The translations under genes were made by a program, and so were the position numbers. A stretch of DNA of 64,000 bases from Procambarus clarkii (lineage: Eukaryota > Arthropoda > Malacostraca > Decapoda > Cambaridae): contig NC_091193.1 of the NCBI RefSeq assembly GCF_040958095.1, positions 19,790,722 to 19,854,721 of the forward strand, given 5' to 3'. Below the pieces are notes generated by a model that did not search any database, was not told the DNA's origin, and saw only the letters and a list, made by a program, of their open reading frames with translations. This document shows, in pieces, positions 1-12,239 of this stretch (position 1 is the stretch's first letter; every line of letters begins with the position of its first letter).

Positions 1-1097
1 TCAGCCATCTAAGGAAGAAAAACGAGAATAAATTAAGAGAAACTGCGATTTAATAAAGATCACTGCGGTTAGATCACGCCAGCCAGAATGACGCAGACGG
101 AAGACATTGGGAATCTGATAAGGTTTATTTCCTTTAACTTAGATAAGCCCGAGTTTGGTTCATAGAGTAACCTCCCTTTATTATTTAGCTAGTATTTATG
201 GATGTAGGTGTTTAAGTGAAAGTTTGTCACAGCTAATAGCCTAATCTGGTACAGTTTATATACATTATATGATAATAAATTGACTCAGTTTCACTTCTTT
301 GGCTTTCTGGGCTTCTTATCAGACTTACACATGTTAGGGGTTTTATAATGTGCTAAGGTGTGGTTACTCATCCACCAACATACAAGTCTATTAAAGGAGA
401 TAGCCTAATGGCAAACGATAAGTTAAATTTTATATTTATATCTAATGACTTTGTATCAGCCTATGTTTTTTAATGCAATAATGTTTAAGCATAACAACCA
501 TAGTACTACTTACGTTCTTGTAATCACTCGCACTTACGCCTTTTCAGTCCTCAAGTTTGCGAACACTGTTATCTTAACAAAGAGAATAAGACAAAACTAT
601 AGTCAAGATACCTTTGTCTAACCATTAGAGATATTGTAGGTGGTACTTTCCTCGGTAACGCAGAATGACTTAGCATATCATTATAGGCCTTCACCTTTAC
701 GAAGAAGATATTATTCTAGCATAATCAAGTAACTCAAGCAAGTAGCGTTACTGCGAACTATTCGATAATAATTTTGTTCAATTACATGACAATTTCCAAT
801 TTGTGTCGGAAACAGACATAAAACTAATAGGTGGGTTTATAAAGTTGCTGAAACAGTCAAACAGAACTTAGATAAAATTATTCCTTGATTCCTTTCGCAA
901 AATCATAGGTATATTATATTTTGCATGTATGTTATAGAAGAGGACTAATATATAAGGTACCAGTGGAAGTAGGAGACGTGATACTTGTCTAGAGCTCGAG
1001 CCTTCTGCAAAATGATAACAAATTAATAATTATATTCACGGTATTGACTGAGATGTTTCCATCTCGGATTCCTCCTACCTCTCGTATGACTGAAGGT

Positions 1098-3758
1098 TCA
1101 GCTGATAAAAAAAATAGTTCCAGGTAGAAGCAGAGGAACCTTGTGAGACAACATCCACCTCGCCTCACTCCAGGTTGGAGTAGAGATATTGTGTGAGGTA
1201 ACACCCACCTCATTTGCTTTGGCGGCGACTTTGCAGCAGTAGAACTTTCCGTCGCTTTTCATGCACCAGATGTCACAGTCCTCCTCCTCCGTGGCAGTGT
1301 GATCGTCGACCTCCACGCTTGTCTTCGAGTCCTCCTCCGTGGGAGTGTGATCGTCGACCTCCACGCTTGTCTTCGAGTCCTCCTCCGTGGGAGTGTGATC
1401 GTCGACCTCCACGCTTGTCTTCGAGTCCTCCTCCGTGGGAGTGTGATCGTCGACCTCCTCGCTTGTCTTCGAGTCCTCCTCCGTGGGAGTGTGATCGTCG
1501 ACCTCCTCGCTTGTCTTCGAGTCCTCCTCCGTGGGAGTGTGATCGTCGACCTCCACGCTTGTCTTCGAGTCCTCCTCCGTGGGAGTGTGATCGTCGACCT
1601 CCTCGCTTGTCTTCGAGTCCTCCTCTGTGGGAGTGTGATCGTCGACCTCCACGCTTGTCTTCGAGTCCTCCTCCGTGGGAGTGTGATCGTCGACCTCCAC
1701 GCATGGCTTCGAGTCCTCCTCCGTGGGAGTGTGATCGTCGACCTCCATGCATGGCTTCGAGTCCTCCTCCGTGGGAGTGTGATCGTCGACCTCCTCGCTT
1801 GTCTTCGAGTCCTCCTCTGTGGGAGTGTGATCGTCGACCTCCACGCTTGTCTTCGAGTCCTCCTCCGTGGGAGTGTGATTGTCGACCTCCACGATTGTCT
1901 TCGAGTACTCCTCCGTGACAGTGTGATTGTCGACCTCCACGATTGTCTTCGAGTACTCCTCCGTGGGAGTGTGATCGTCGACCTCCACGCTTGTCTTCGA
2001 GTCCTCCTCCGTGGGAGTGTGATCGTCGACCTCCACGCTTGTCTTCGAGTCCTCCTCCGTGGGAGTGTGATCGTCGACCTCCACGCTTGTCTTCGAGTCC
2101 TCCTCCGTGGGAGTGTGATCGTCGACCTCCTCGCTTGTCTTCGAGTCCTCCTCCGTGGGAGTGTGATCGTCGACCTCCTCGCTTGTCTTCGAGTCCTCCA
2201 CGTCAGCGTACCTGTTTGACCCCGTTCTGTGCCTATAATATGAATTGTAATTGTTTATACTATTATTGTGTCACTCATCACACTGTGCTTCCCACCACAC
2301 TGTGCCTCCCATCATACTGTAGTAGGAGGCACAGTGTAGTTCTGTATATTCTTTGGCATCTGCCGGTCGGTCTAACATCTAATGATGACCAAACTACACA
2401 CCAAAAGATGAAGAGCCGACGACGTTTTGGTCCGTCCTGGATCATTAGCCAGTTCATAATCAAGCATGTTTATTGTGACTCATCGTCTAACATTTAATCT
2501 AATGCTATAAAGTATATATATTTGAGGGTTGTCAGCTAGTAATAAAATACGAGTGCCTTACTTTTTATAACCGCCACTTGTAGCAAGTGAGGTGCCTTCG
2601 AGGAGACTGATTGCTTTACTGAGGAGAGGCGTCAGTACGGCGATGAGCTTCTCACTGTCGTCAGTTGCTTCTTTAAGGGATTTCGCGCTGGAGAGGTCTT
2701 GTGTTTGTTGAGCGAATGCCAGCCCCATTAGCAGCCCCACCACAAGCCCTGTGTACAAATAGTGAAGTTGTATTCAGTTCAACGTGGTTAAAATTATGTT
2801 TAAAACTCAAAGAAATGTTGCCTGAAGTTTCTAGACATCATGTTAGGACTGAACGGACTCCGTAACTGGGGATTGCAACCTCGGATATTTGTCATCCACA
2901 TAATAGTTACATAGGCCAGAATTGCTGGCTGAGAGTTTAATTCAAATGTGAACGATGGTTTGTCAGTAAGTTACAGTGGTGACTCTAATAACCCTTGCGA
3001 GGATGATACGCCTTAAGCTCGACACCAAACCAAACATTTCTTAAAAGTACTGATGACTGGCACACAGTTCGTGCCCCGGTAAGCAACCACATTAATACCT
3101 CTACTCTTACCCACCACATATGACACATTCAGATGCTATGATGTGACATTCAGATGATTAATCCTCACTTAATGTGGGACCATAACTTTGTATGGCAACT
3201 TACCCCAAGCTCGGCTACCCACTGAGGATAGGAAGAGACGTCACCATCTAGCTGTGAGTCTGGCATGATGCTCGGACATCATTACGACTGCTGCGCTGCG
3301 GGAATCTCGTGTTTACTCACCTGCCTGGCGTTAATGTTGTGTAATTATTGCATTTCTGCACTAGTGGCAACACAAAGTGGAATAGGTGTGAATGACGCTT
3401 TCTCAACTTTCTACACACTGCACTCCTTAAATGTTCACTTAGCAGTAAATTGGTACCTGGGAATTTGTCAACTGTTGTGGATTGCATCCTTGGGGAAGGT
3501 CACCGACTGAATTTATAGATATACAAGTCAATAATCCTAATTATCCCACTGAGAAGCGTGAGGAACTTAGGATAGTGTCCAGAAGTGCAGGTAAGATAAC
3601 GTAGTTATCAGCATAAAGAGCCTAAGACAATGACTAGCACTTGGGAAGGATGTGAGGACGAAGGTAAGGAACGGGGCCCGACACTTGGACCACCGGGAAT
3701 TTAACACAGATGCAGCGCTGTTGTAGTGACCGGTGGAGGGAGACTTACTTAATAACAT
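1098..3758 (-). CDS. Secreted crustin-like cysteine-motif peptide with 19 acidic 16-residue repeats (copy 1)
   Basis: Three-exon model on the minus strand: exon 1 3749-3758 (ATG TTA TTA A, donor GTAAGT), exon 2 2562-2748, exon 3 1098-2226; about 441 residues. Splice phases agree with copies 2 and 3. The N-terminus MLLRLVVGLLMGLAFA is a clear signal peptide, followed by QQTQDLSS and a roughly 45-residue spacer. Exon 3 carries 19 tandem units of the type EDSKTSVEVDDHTPTE (48 bp each, 1289-2200), strongly acidic with Thr, Ser and His. It then ends in CDIWCMKSDGKFYCC (C-x3-C-x8-CC). That spacing and the Trp-Cys and Cys-Cys pairs match the cysteine block that precedes the WAP domain in crustins, from memory of that family. 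No WAP domain follows; the frame runs on to a stop at 1098. A donor-like GTGGGT at about 1199 could instead end the exon. Secretion is well supported. A defence or mineral-binding role is inference only. Confidence 0.72.
1289..2200 (-). repeat. 48-bp minisatellite, 19 units, coding
   Basis: The 48-bp unit is in frame inside exon 3 of copy 1 and encodes 16 residues. Several frames on both strands stay open because the unit length is a multiple of three; only the minus frame continues into the cysteine motif and the upstream exon. Units vary mainly at two positions (Val or Glu; Thr-Ser or Pro-Cys), and two adjacent units carry Tyr and Asn changes. Confidence 0.9.
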
Positions 3759-3960
3759 GATAAAAGTTGATAGTTGTGGGTTTGGTGTCGTTGGTGGGGT
3801 CCGTGATGGTTGTTATTGGAGTTGGTGGCGGAGGTGTGGGGCAGGTTGATGCCACGATGATGGGTTGAGCAAGACTGAACCCCCACCCAGGTGTACGCTC
3901 TTCAGCACCCCTCCCACAGAATTCTGACATCAAAATCAAGTACATAATTAACAGCGTTCT
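3560..3960 (-). promoter_or_regulatory. Conserved 5' block around exon 1 of copy 1
   Basis: This block recurs at about 11690-12230 and 21790-22330 and contains the exon-1 ATG with its GTAAGTCTCC donor. Sequence upstream of the ATG is Pro/Thr-rich if translated, but its frame is not kept among copies. It reads better as 5' leader and proximal promoter. I could not pick a TATA box. Confidence 0.45.
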
Positions 3961-4129
3961 TTATTTCATGGATATTGTACTTAATGACACATGCAGGACT
4001 TACCTTATGACGAGAATAAGGCTTTCGCAACACTCAAAATCATGTAATGTATTTGTGTTCACTTGTTGCATAAATCTTCAAATGTATTTTACCTGTAACG
4101 TACTAAATACAATATAACAAAAATCATGA

Positions 4130-5060
4130 AGAATAATAGACATCCCGTCCTCATAAAGGCCACATGCTTGTTAATTTAGCTGCCAAACCCACTGTTTATG
4201 AATGAAAAACATTTTACACACGACTCACAACTAATGACATTCGAACATTTCCCGAAATGTTTCACTAGTGACCTCTATTTAAACAGCCCGTCCTTGCATA
4301 CAATGATCCAAGCTCGTTAATCCATCCGCCAAACCCCCTGTTTATGAATGAAAAGCTGTTTACACACAACTCATAACTGATGTCCGAACACTTCCGGAAC
4401 AAGTGCTTCGCTCACGTCCTCGTTTCGAACCACAATTCTATAAACCAGCCCGTCCTCCAAACAAAGATCCAAAAGTGATTCCATGCACCCGCCAAACCCC
4501 CTGTTTATGAATGAAAAGCGGTTTACACACGATTCACAACTGCTGTCGTTCGAACATATCCGGAACAAGTGCTTCACTGACGAATTTTGTTCGAATCACA
4601 ACGCTATAAATGCTTCACCCACGTACTACAAATACAAATAATAGCCAACAGAACCTAAACACCTAACCTAACCTATCCTATACCTATATATACACAATAT
4701 GCTAATATATTATAATATTAATTTATACTTGAGAAAATTCCCGTTTTGAATGAACAGCATGTTAAAATTTATGAATGCGTCTGTGGGGCTGACCGCTGAA
4801 TGTAATGGACTTGAGTCGAGGACGGGTTGATAAATGCTTCACCCAAGTACTTCAAATACAAATAATCGCCAAAGAATCCAAACACCTAACCTAACTTACG
4901 CCTAATCATACATAGAATTTTTAAGTATAAGAATATTAATTTAAATTGGAGAACAAACTAGTTTTTAATGCACAGTATGTTAAATTGATGAATGCGTCTG
5001 GGGAGGACGGCTGCTGCTTTAAAGAGCCTAGTTTAAGGCTGGGTTGATTTAAATCGCACC
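4130..5060. mobile_element. Cluster of short non-autonomous inverted-terminal elements (CCCGTCCTC ends)
   Basis: Several related stretches begin with cccgtcctc or end with gaggacggg. They share internal motifs such as tgtttatgaatgaaaa, a block reading ggaacaagtgcttc, and an AT-rich block after acctaacctaacc. No transposase frame is present. This is a head-to-tail or nested cluster of MITE-like copies. The same family recurs, largely inverted, at 5420-6275. Confidence 0.6.
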
Positions 5061-5419
5061 TTTGTGAATCTTTCACCCATGTACAACAAATACAGATAAT
5101 TACAAGCAGTAGTTGAACACCTAATCTGACCTGATTTATGTCTACCTATACAACAAATTCTAATATAAGATAATGTAATTTATTTATGAGATTTATATAT
5201 AAGATTTTTAATGCAGTATTTTCAAAATAATGAATGTGTGTGTTTGGGGTCAGCTACCGCAATAATGATATGTTGATGCAATCAAATTGGTGTTTTATAT
5301 TGAAATATCAGGGTAAGGAAAACAGTTCATTGTTTGGGGGCTTGTTAATTGGTGCTCTGGTCCTCTGCTATGACAACACGGTCTTGGCATGATTTGCTCC
5401 AAGGCCGTCCTCTTGCCTA

Positions 5420-6275
5420 GTTGTAACATGGGTGATTGTGGGGGAACCCGGCCGCATATACAATGGTCAAATGCTTGTTATTCAGCAGCCAAACCTTCTG
5501 TTTAAGGATGAAAACGCTCTATACATGACTCGCCAACATGTCCTCAGACAAAGTCCATTCCATCCAGCTGTCGACCCCAAAGACGAATTCATCAATTTTA
5601 ACATGCTGTTCATTCACAACAGGAATGTTTTCAAATATAAATTAATATTGTTATATATTAGCATACTGTGCATATTTAGGCATTGGTTTGGTTAGGTTAG
5701 GTGTTTAGGTTCTGTTGGCGATTATTTGTATTTGTAGTACTTGGGTGAAGCATTTACAGCGTTGTGGCTCGAACAGAAGTCGTCAGTGAAGCACTTGTTC
5801 CAAAAGTGTTCGGACGTCATCACTTGTGAGTCGTGTGTAAACCGTTTTTTTTTATTAATTAAACAGTGGGGCTTGGCGCGTGCATGGAATGGACTTTAAC
5901 CATTGTTTATGAGGACGGGTTGCACAACTGATGACACTGGAACACTTCCGAAAAAAGTGCTTCGCGGACGACTTTTGTTCGAATCAAAACGATGTAAATG
6001 CTTTACCCATGTACTACAAATAGAAGTAATCACCAACAGAACCTAAACACCTAACATAACCTAACCTAACCAATGCCTAAATATGTGCGGTATACTTATA
6101 CCAATATTAATTTGTTAATATTCCTATTTTGGATAGGAAAAAATAGGAGACAATTCCTATTTTGAATGAATAGTGTGTTAAAATTTATGAATGCGACTTT
6201 GGGTGTCGACGGTTGGATGGAATGGACTTGGTCTGAGGACGGTTGTCTACGTCCTGAAGTTCGGTCATTAATTTA
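5420..6275. mobile_element. Second, largely inverted cluster of the same MITE-like family
   Basis: The first half is the reverse complement of the family seen at 4130-5060 (ggttaggttaggtgtttagg, then a block near tacttgggtgaagc). The second half, after gaggacgggttg near 5910, is again in the forward sense and ends near gaggacggttg. The pair makes a large imperfect inverted repeat. Confidence 0.55.
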
Positions 6276-6370
6276 TTTATTATGCACCCCATACCCATCC
6301 CGTGGGTGGTGGTGGAAAGGGGGTTACAGAGGTATATAGTAGGTTCAGGAACTGAACCCCATAGTTCATT
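6255..6370 (-). mobile_element. Dispersed retroelement 3' tail (TTTATTATGCACCCCAT family)
   Basis: Begins with tttattatgcaccccatac, followed by a block rich in tggaaaggg and gttacagagg. The same block is at about 20150-20245, about 31510-31590 and, in the opposite sense, about 45070-45170, with only a short piece near 43195-43225. Family assignment is uncertain. Confidence 0.55.
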
Positions 6371-6445
6371 TAGCTAAGCAAATGACAACACAAATAAATT
6401 GCCTGAAATTAAACACCTGTCCTGATCTACGCTGTGAACAAATGT

Positions 6446-6449
<4 letters not shown>

Positions 6450-6520
<71 letters not shown>
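6450..6520. repeat. (TA)n microsatellite
   Basis: Uninterrupted alternating TA over about 70 bp. It has no coding meaning. Confidence 0.95.
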
Positions 6521-6521
<1 letters not shown>

Positions 6522-6707
6522 ATATATATATAGTTTCATTCACTTTGAGCACTAGGCTCTCGAGCACCCGACCTCCGGCATGGGTGTAGTCGCTCTATCA
6601 ATTGGGAACTGGGCCTTAAAAGAGAAGGATCCCAAGGAAACTAACTGCTCCCCAATGGATCGTGCCATTCCTAGGCTACCACTCGAGCACAAGAGAATTA
6701 TGTAATC

Positions 6708-6815
6708 CACGCCACGAGTTATGTAAACTGTTTACCACACTACCGTGAATGAAAAGTTACACCCACAGTAGTGTGGTAAACAGTTTGTATAACTCAGGGC
6801 GTGGATCACCCAATT
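6708..6815. repeat. Stem-loop inverted repeat
   Basis: Arms of about 40 bp pair across a 20-25 bp spacer: atccacgccacgagttatg on the left against cagggcgtggat on the right, with gtttaccacacta against tagtgtggtaaac. It probably belongs to a folded-back repeat beginning near 6540. Confidence 0.7.
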
Positions 6816-7329
6816 CTGTCTTATTTGTTCGACGTTGGAGGCCAGCCACTTGCAGCTAACTTCACAAAATTTTGCATGGTGATTGGTTTAGGGTACGGGG
6901 CAGACATAGGGTGGTCGGGTGGTCGAATTTCATGTCTCACCTTTGCTTAAATGCCAAATTACACTAATTTTCAATTTCATTAAATAAAAAAATTCATTTT
7001 CACTAAAATTCATCTAGCATATTAAATGTTAGTTTTTCTTATTGAATTTATTGATGAAGACTACTTTGTTAAAATTGTTATGGGGATGAAAGGAAAGTGG
7101 TGAAGAGTAGAGAAGATGGTGAAAGATAGGGAAGTTAATGAGTGGTAAGGGAGGCGGTTAATTATAGGGAAGGAGGTGAAGGGTAGGAAAGATGATGAAG
7201 AGTAAGGAAGGTGAAGGGTAGGAATGATGGTGAAGGGAGTACTGGGAAGAGTGGGGATAGGGAAATATATATGAGAGAGGGGAAGATTGAGAGAGTGGGG
7301 TAAGGGAGAGAAAAACCTGGGCGCAGATG

Positions 7330-8010
7330 GGTACTCCTAGTTAATAAAATTAATGAAAATAGGGCACTTGACTTTTACCAGGTTCATCCTGAATTAGTAA
7401 AAGCTATTTATCACTGCCTTGAGCCATTCAGATTTATATATAGAGGATTATTGATTTCTGACTGACTCCTATAATAATGGAAGAGTGGTGTCATTGTACC
7501 TCTATATACTGTATAAGTAATGTGAAACCCTCTATTCATCTTATAAGCCAATCTGTTGAACTTTGTAATTTGATGGACAGTCACTGCTATTTAGCAGCAT
7601 ATTTGCATGTAAATATAATAGTCTTTGACAGTGAACATGGCTTTTTCAGCAACTTACCAACAACAAATTTACTGAAAAGTTAGTGATTATATAGTATAAT
7701 GATAAACATTGCTTGGATATAATTTATATTCAGTTTATAAAGGCATTTGATAGTCACATTATAAATTATTGTTGAAGCTAAAATGCTTTGATGTTGGACG
7801 AATTTGTTAATTACAAAGTAACATTGTGTTGTAAGTTTCAAAATAGTTTATCTACATTTGTAACTCAGTAGTCAGTGGTATTCCACTGAACTATTCTTGG
7901 ACCACTTTTACTCTTTATTTATATGAAAGATCTACCAGGAGTAATGAAACATGGTAATATAAAATTTTATGCAGATGACTAACAATTAGATACAATATGC
8001 TTTTCTTCAT
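7330..8010 (+). mobile_element. Degraded LINE reverse transcriptase remnant
   Basis: Broken plus-strand frames show RT pieces: VFDSEHGFFSNLPTTNLLKS near 7606-7680, a KAFDS-like block near 7735, and LGPLLLFIYMKDLPGV followed by KFYAD near 7895-7980. Several stops and shifts are present. A homologous remnant sits at 14880-15310, so the insertion predates the tandem duplication. Confidence 0.7.
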
Positions 8011-9336
8011 GTCATATTAGCAAATGTACAAATGGGAAACTGCCGCTGGATGGACGAGGCTGCTGGTGGACGACGGTAACCCTAGAAAAAGAACCATTTA
8101 CCACTGCTGCCGTGAATTATCGTCTGCACCCTCACAACCTATGGAAGAAAAATGAGTATAAATTATGAGAAAAATGCGATTTCATAAAGATCACTGCGGT
8201 TAGACCACGCCAGCCAGTATGACGTAAACGCTAGGCTTGCTGGGACTCTGATAAGGCTTCAGGTATATTTCCATTAACTTGTGGTGCAGAATAACGTCTT
8301 TTTAACCTTCAGCTATTATCTGTGGATGTAGATGTTTAAGTGAAAGTTTGCTATTACAGCTAATTATTAGTATAGAATTAATAGTTAATCGTTGAAATTC
8401 CACATCATCCGTCACTTTGGGGCACGGTTCTGCATCTCCGAATATTAAAGGGTTTGTTAATATATATACACAAGTGAAGAATTTTATGTGTGAAGGAGTG
8501 ACTTAACATGGTTTATGTGGTTTATGAAGTTGATGGTAACCAATTATCATTGTTTTGATCAGACAATTAAAAAGGGATTTATTACTCATAATAACGTCAG
8601 TGACCGATATAAGTATGTAAGTGGGGAACACGTCTGTTAAAATGTGCTAAGATAGAAAAATGTTCTTCCAGTTTTATCTTCGATAATATGATCTAATGGA
8701 ATTGTCATGATTTATTTATAATTTATATTCGTTACAGATTCTGTGGTGCTATGTTCCAAGGTAATTAAGTGTAGAAAGTACGTGTAATTTGATCAGAAGT
8801 ATGGAAAAATAAGTAACATTCTGTTACGTTTTCTACCTGCTTGAAGACAATTTTTGCATGGCAACAAAGTATATATCTATTTTCTATAGTGTGTATACTG
8901 ATGGATATGACTTACGACACGGAACTATTTTGTTTCAAAGACTGATGTGCATAACTCTGTAACTTGTCTGGTTAAGTCAGACATAATTGAAAATTTGGTG
9001 GCAGGGGCAAGGAGGTGGGAGTCCCGTAAGCTCCCACGCGGGAGACCACAGTTGAATTTCCACTCCGGAAGAAATTGGTAAGTGTGCTGCCTGCTCCACA
9101 ATTTTCTTAAGTTGACCGTACTTACTGTTATTAATAGTAGCCCACATTAATTTTACATGTAGTGAGAGCAATCCTAGACAAGAGTGTTTAAGGTAAATGG
9201 TCTCGAAGCAAGTAACCAATAGGTGGCAGTTACAGGTTGGCCGAGTGTTGGATACGAGGGTTGGGGAAGTCTGGATTTGTGAGGAATTGATGTAGGTGTT
9301 CAGCTTTACCTATCTCTGAAAGTTTACGTAGGCTCA

Positions 9337-9625
9337 AATAAGGGGCCGGAAGGCTGAGTGGACAGCGCTCGGGGTTCTTAGTCCTAAGGGTCCGGGTTCA
9401 ATCCCCGGCGGAGACGGAAACAAATGGGCAGAGTTTCTTTCACCCTGATGCTCATGTTCGCCTAGCAGTAAATAGATACCTGGGAGTTAGACAGCTGCTA
9501 TGGGCTGCTTCCTGGTGATGTGTGTGAAAATTAGGATTAAGGACTTGCCCGAAACGCTATGCGTGCTAGTGGCTGTACAAGAATGTAAGAACTCTTGTAT
9601 ATATATAAATAAATAAAATAAATTT
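9337..9625 (+). mobile_element. tRNA-derived SINE
   Basis: The head resembles a tRNA with an A box (ggctgagtggacagcg) and a B box (gggttcaatccccgg). The body includes tttctttcaccctgatgc and acctgggagttag, and the tail is an A/T-rich run of aaataaataaa. It is not a functional tRNA gene because the acceptor stem does not close and a SINE body follows. Confidence 0.85.
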
Positions 9626-10019
9626 GTTATATTGCTTATTTGTTAACTATATGCGGGATGCTATTTAGAGTATTTGCCTGTTCTTGTGAGTAGGTTCTGT
9701 TAAGTAATGCTGAAGAAACTATGTAAGAGAAGGGTTGGATACCTCACCCTGATAGATGAAACTTATGACGGATCATGTTCATTGATTGATTGATAAAGAT
9801 TAAGCCGCCTTAAAGGTATCACGGGCATGAATAACCTCGTAAGTGGAGGCTCTTTCGAACCATTACCAGTACCAATAGCTGATACTGTGGATGGATGGGG
9901 TTCTTATGTTGAGTATTGCGTGTAGTTATATGTAGGGGGCCCCAGACCGAGTGAGAGACATTATAGTGACGGGAAATACTTAAGATACATGATACGTTAT
10001 TAATTAACAGGAACAATGT

Positions 10020-10340
10020 GTGCTACCACCCACCTCTCCTCTCTACAGGTAGGAAGGAGTTGGGGAACAGTGTGAGGCACCACTGACTTCACTCTAGTAG
10101 GTAGAAGTGGAGAAACAGTGTGTGGCAACCCACCCCGCGTCTCTCCAGGTAGAGTCAGAGGGACAGGTTGAGTGTGAGGCAACACGCCTTTCCTCACTCC
10201 AGGAAGGTGTGGAGGATCTGTGTGTTGCAACACTCACTTTTTCTCACTCGGGAAGGAACGGAGGAACAGTGTGAGGCAACACTCACATCGTCTCACTTCA
10301 GGTAGGAGTGAAGCAACACTCACCTCCCCACTTTACAGGT
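10020..10340. repeat. Degenerate minisatellite of about 55-60 bp downstream of copy-2 gene
   Basis: About five units built around acctgg, gtgaggcaacac and cactcacc motifs lie just 3' of the copy-2 stop codon. Single or double related units occur at the equivalent place in copies 1 (1130-1215) and 3 (about 17300-17345). The array grew from flanking sequence after duplication. Confidence 0.7.
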
Positions 10341-10533
10341 AGGAAGAGGAGCAGCAGTCGAACGTTCCCTGGTTGTTCAGACACCAGTTTTCACAGGCCT
10401 CCTCCGTGTCTTGGTCGTCGTATACCTGGACCTTTGTCTTTGAGCTGATGTCTACGAAAGCCAAACGTTTTGACTTGCCCGAAACGTTCAACGCTGATCT
10501 GTACCGATAATAATAATAATAATTGAATATACC

Positions 10534-10616
<83 letters not shown>

Positions 10617-11912
10617 TAATATTTATATATATAATATTTATATACGATAAGCTTGAATGGTCTTCAAGCCAAATATATCAGAAAAAACTTCCTCATGAAG
10701 GCTTCGAACATCAGACAGTCAGGCGCTCCAAACACTTAGCATGTCCAATACCATAACCACTGGATCACGACTGACTACAAAAATGTTGGTAGTTGTGAGA
10801 CTATTTACCCAACACCCGACAGCACTCGGTGGCCAGTGGTCACAGATAATTTTCATCAAATCAATTCACTATGTGAGGAAAATGCGAGCCTCATATGTGC
10901 GATAAGCCTGAAAACGCGAGCCTTATATGTAAGGACAAGCTTATCGTACATATGAGGCTCACGTTTTTCTCACAAAGAGGCTCACGTTTTTCTCACTTAA
11001 AGTTCATTGAACGGCTTGTGCTCTTAACTTTCCCTCTCGTTCTCTTACCTCACCCTACCGTCGCAATACGAAATACTGCTTATAAAATGTAAACGTAGAG
11101 ATGTAACCTACTTCTTGGTGTGCACACAGTTAACATTTTAGCTCTGGACTTGAGAATTAACAAAGTTTTGAAACTAAGATCCTTAATGACCCTGCCGGTC
11201 GAAGCCTAACACCTAACTGCTGATAGAAATATATTTGAGAGTTGCTAGCAGGTGGTCGGATATAATGGTTTCTTACCTTTTTGAACGGCCTGATTGATAG
11301 GCACTCCTTTCATCTCTAGTGGTAGATGACTTGCCGCTAAAAGAATTGCCTATCTTTTTTATGAGAGACTTCGCGTCGTCGGTGACGTTCTCGGTGTAGC
11401 TAACCGCGTCTTCAATGGGTTTCCTGACGGGTGAGAAGGGTCTTGAGCGAGCGTCTGCCAGCACCACCACCACCACCAGCCCGAACACAAACTCTGTGCA
11501 TAAATACTTAAGTTGTAGTTTTGTTCAACGTATGTTTAATTATGCTTAAAGTGGAAAGAAATATCCTAAAGTTTCTTTACACTATTTCAGGACTGAACAA
11601 ACTTAAAAACTGGGGGGATTGTACCCACCTCTGATGTTGTCTTTCATGGAAGGTCACCGACTGAATTTTTAGATAAACACATCAATGATCCTAATTACCC
11701 CACTGAGAAGTGTGAGGAACTTAGGATAGTGTCAGGAAGTGCAGGTAAGGTAACGTAGTTATCAGCATAAAGAGCCTAAGACAATGACTAGCACTTGGGA
11801 AGGATGTGAGGGCGGAGGTAAGGAACGGGGCCCGACACTTGGACCATCGGGAATTTCACACAGATGCAGGGCTGTTGTAGTGACCGGTGGAGGGAGACTT
11901 ACTTAATAACAT
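10333..11912 (-). CDS. Secreted crustin-like cysteine-motif peptide without repeats (copy 2)
   Basis: Minus-strand exons: 1, 11903-11912 (ATG TTA TTA A, then GTAAGT); 2, 11277-11493; 3, 10333-10498 with stop TAA. The product is 130 residues. It starts MLLKFVFGLVVVVVLADA, a signal peptide. The propeptide-like exon 2 ends in SGRSKR at the junction, matching the furin consensus R-x-K-R; a second KSKR follows about 10 residues later. Exon 3 continues to an acidic stretch (YDDQDTEEA) and the terminal CENWCLNNQGTFDCC, then SSSYL. Cys spacing C-x3-C-x8-CC is identical to copies 1 and 3 and resembles the pre-WAP cysteine block of crustins. There is no WAP domain before the stop and no repeat array, so this may be closest to the ancestral form. 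Intact as read. Function is inferred only from family resemblance. Confidence 0.75.
10533..10612. repeat. (TA)n microsatellite
   Basis: About 80 bp of alternating TA lying 5' of the copy-2 exon 3, inside its second intron. Confidence 0.95.
10640..10860 (-). mobile_element. tRNA-related SINE, minus strand
   Basis: Read on the minus strand, a tRNA-like head (atccagtggttatggtattg) leads to a B-box-like gatgttcgaagcc and a short body. A related fragment is visible at about 26195-26300. It lies in the second intron of the copy-2 gene. Confidence 0.55.
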
Positions 11913-12239
11913 GATAAAAGTTGATAGTTGTGGGTTCAGTGCCGTTGGTGGGGTCCGTGATGGTTGTTATTAGAGTTGGTGGCGGAGGTGTGGGGCAGGT
12001 TGATGCCACGATGATGGGTTGAGCAAGACTGAACCCCACCCAGGTTTACGCTCTTCAACACCCCTCCCGCCCTGCCTCTAACGCAAACACTAATTCTGCC
12101 ATTAGCATCAAGTGCATTATTAGCAGCGTTCCTTTCTTGTGGAAACTGTACTTGACGCTAATGGAGGAATGCTTACCACCGTAGAGAATAAGGCTGCCCG
12201 CAGCACTCGAACACCCCTAATATTTCTCAACCCATCCTC

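Noticed and set aside
1214-2497. Long plus-strand ORFs over the 48-bp array
   Set aside because: They are shadows of a unit divisible by three. They lack a signal peptide or conserved ends, while the minus frame joins two conserved exons.
3745-3945. Minus ORF reading MYLILMSEFCGRG and a Pro/Thr-rich stretch
   Set aside because: It lies 5' of the exon-1 ATG, and its frame is shifted in the homologous blocks of copies 2 and 3, so it is not conserved as protein.
4660-5700. Telomere-like CCTAACCTAACC runs
   Set aside because: Only two or three TTAGG-type units, always inside the MITE family. Not a telomeric array.
9337-9420. tRNA gene
   Set aside because: A and B boxes are present, but the cloverleaf ends do not pair and a SINE body with an A-rich tail follows. 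The same applies to 57895 and 30490.
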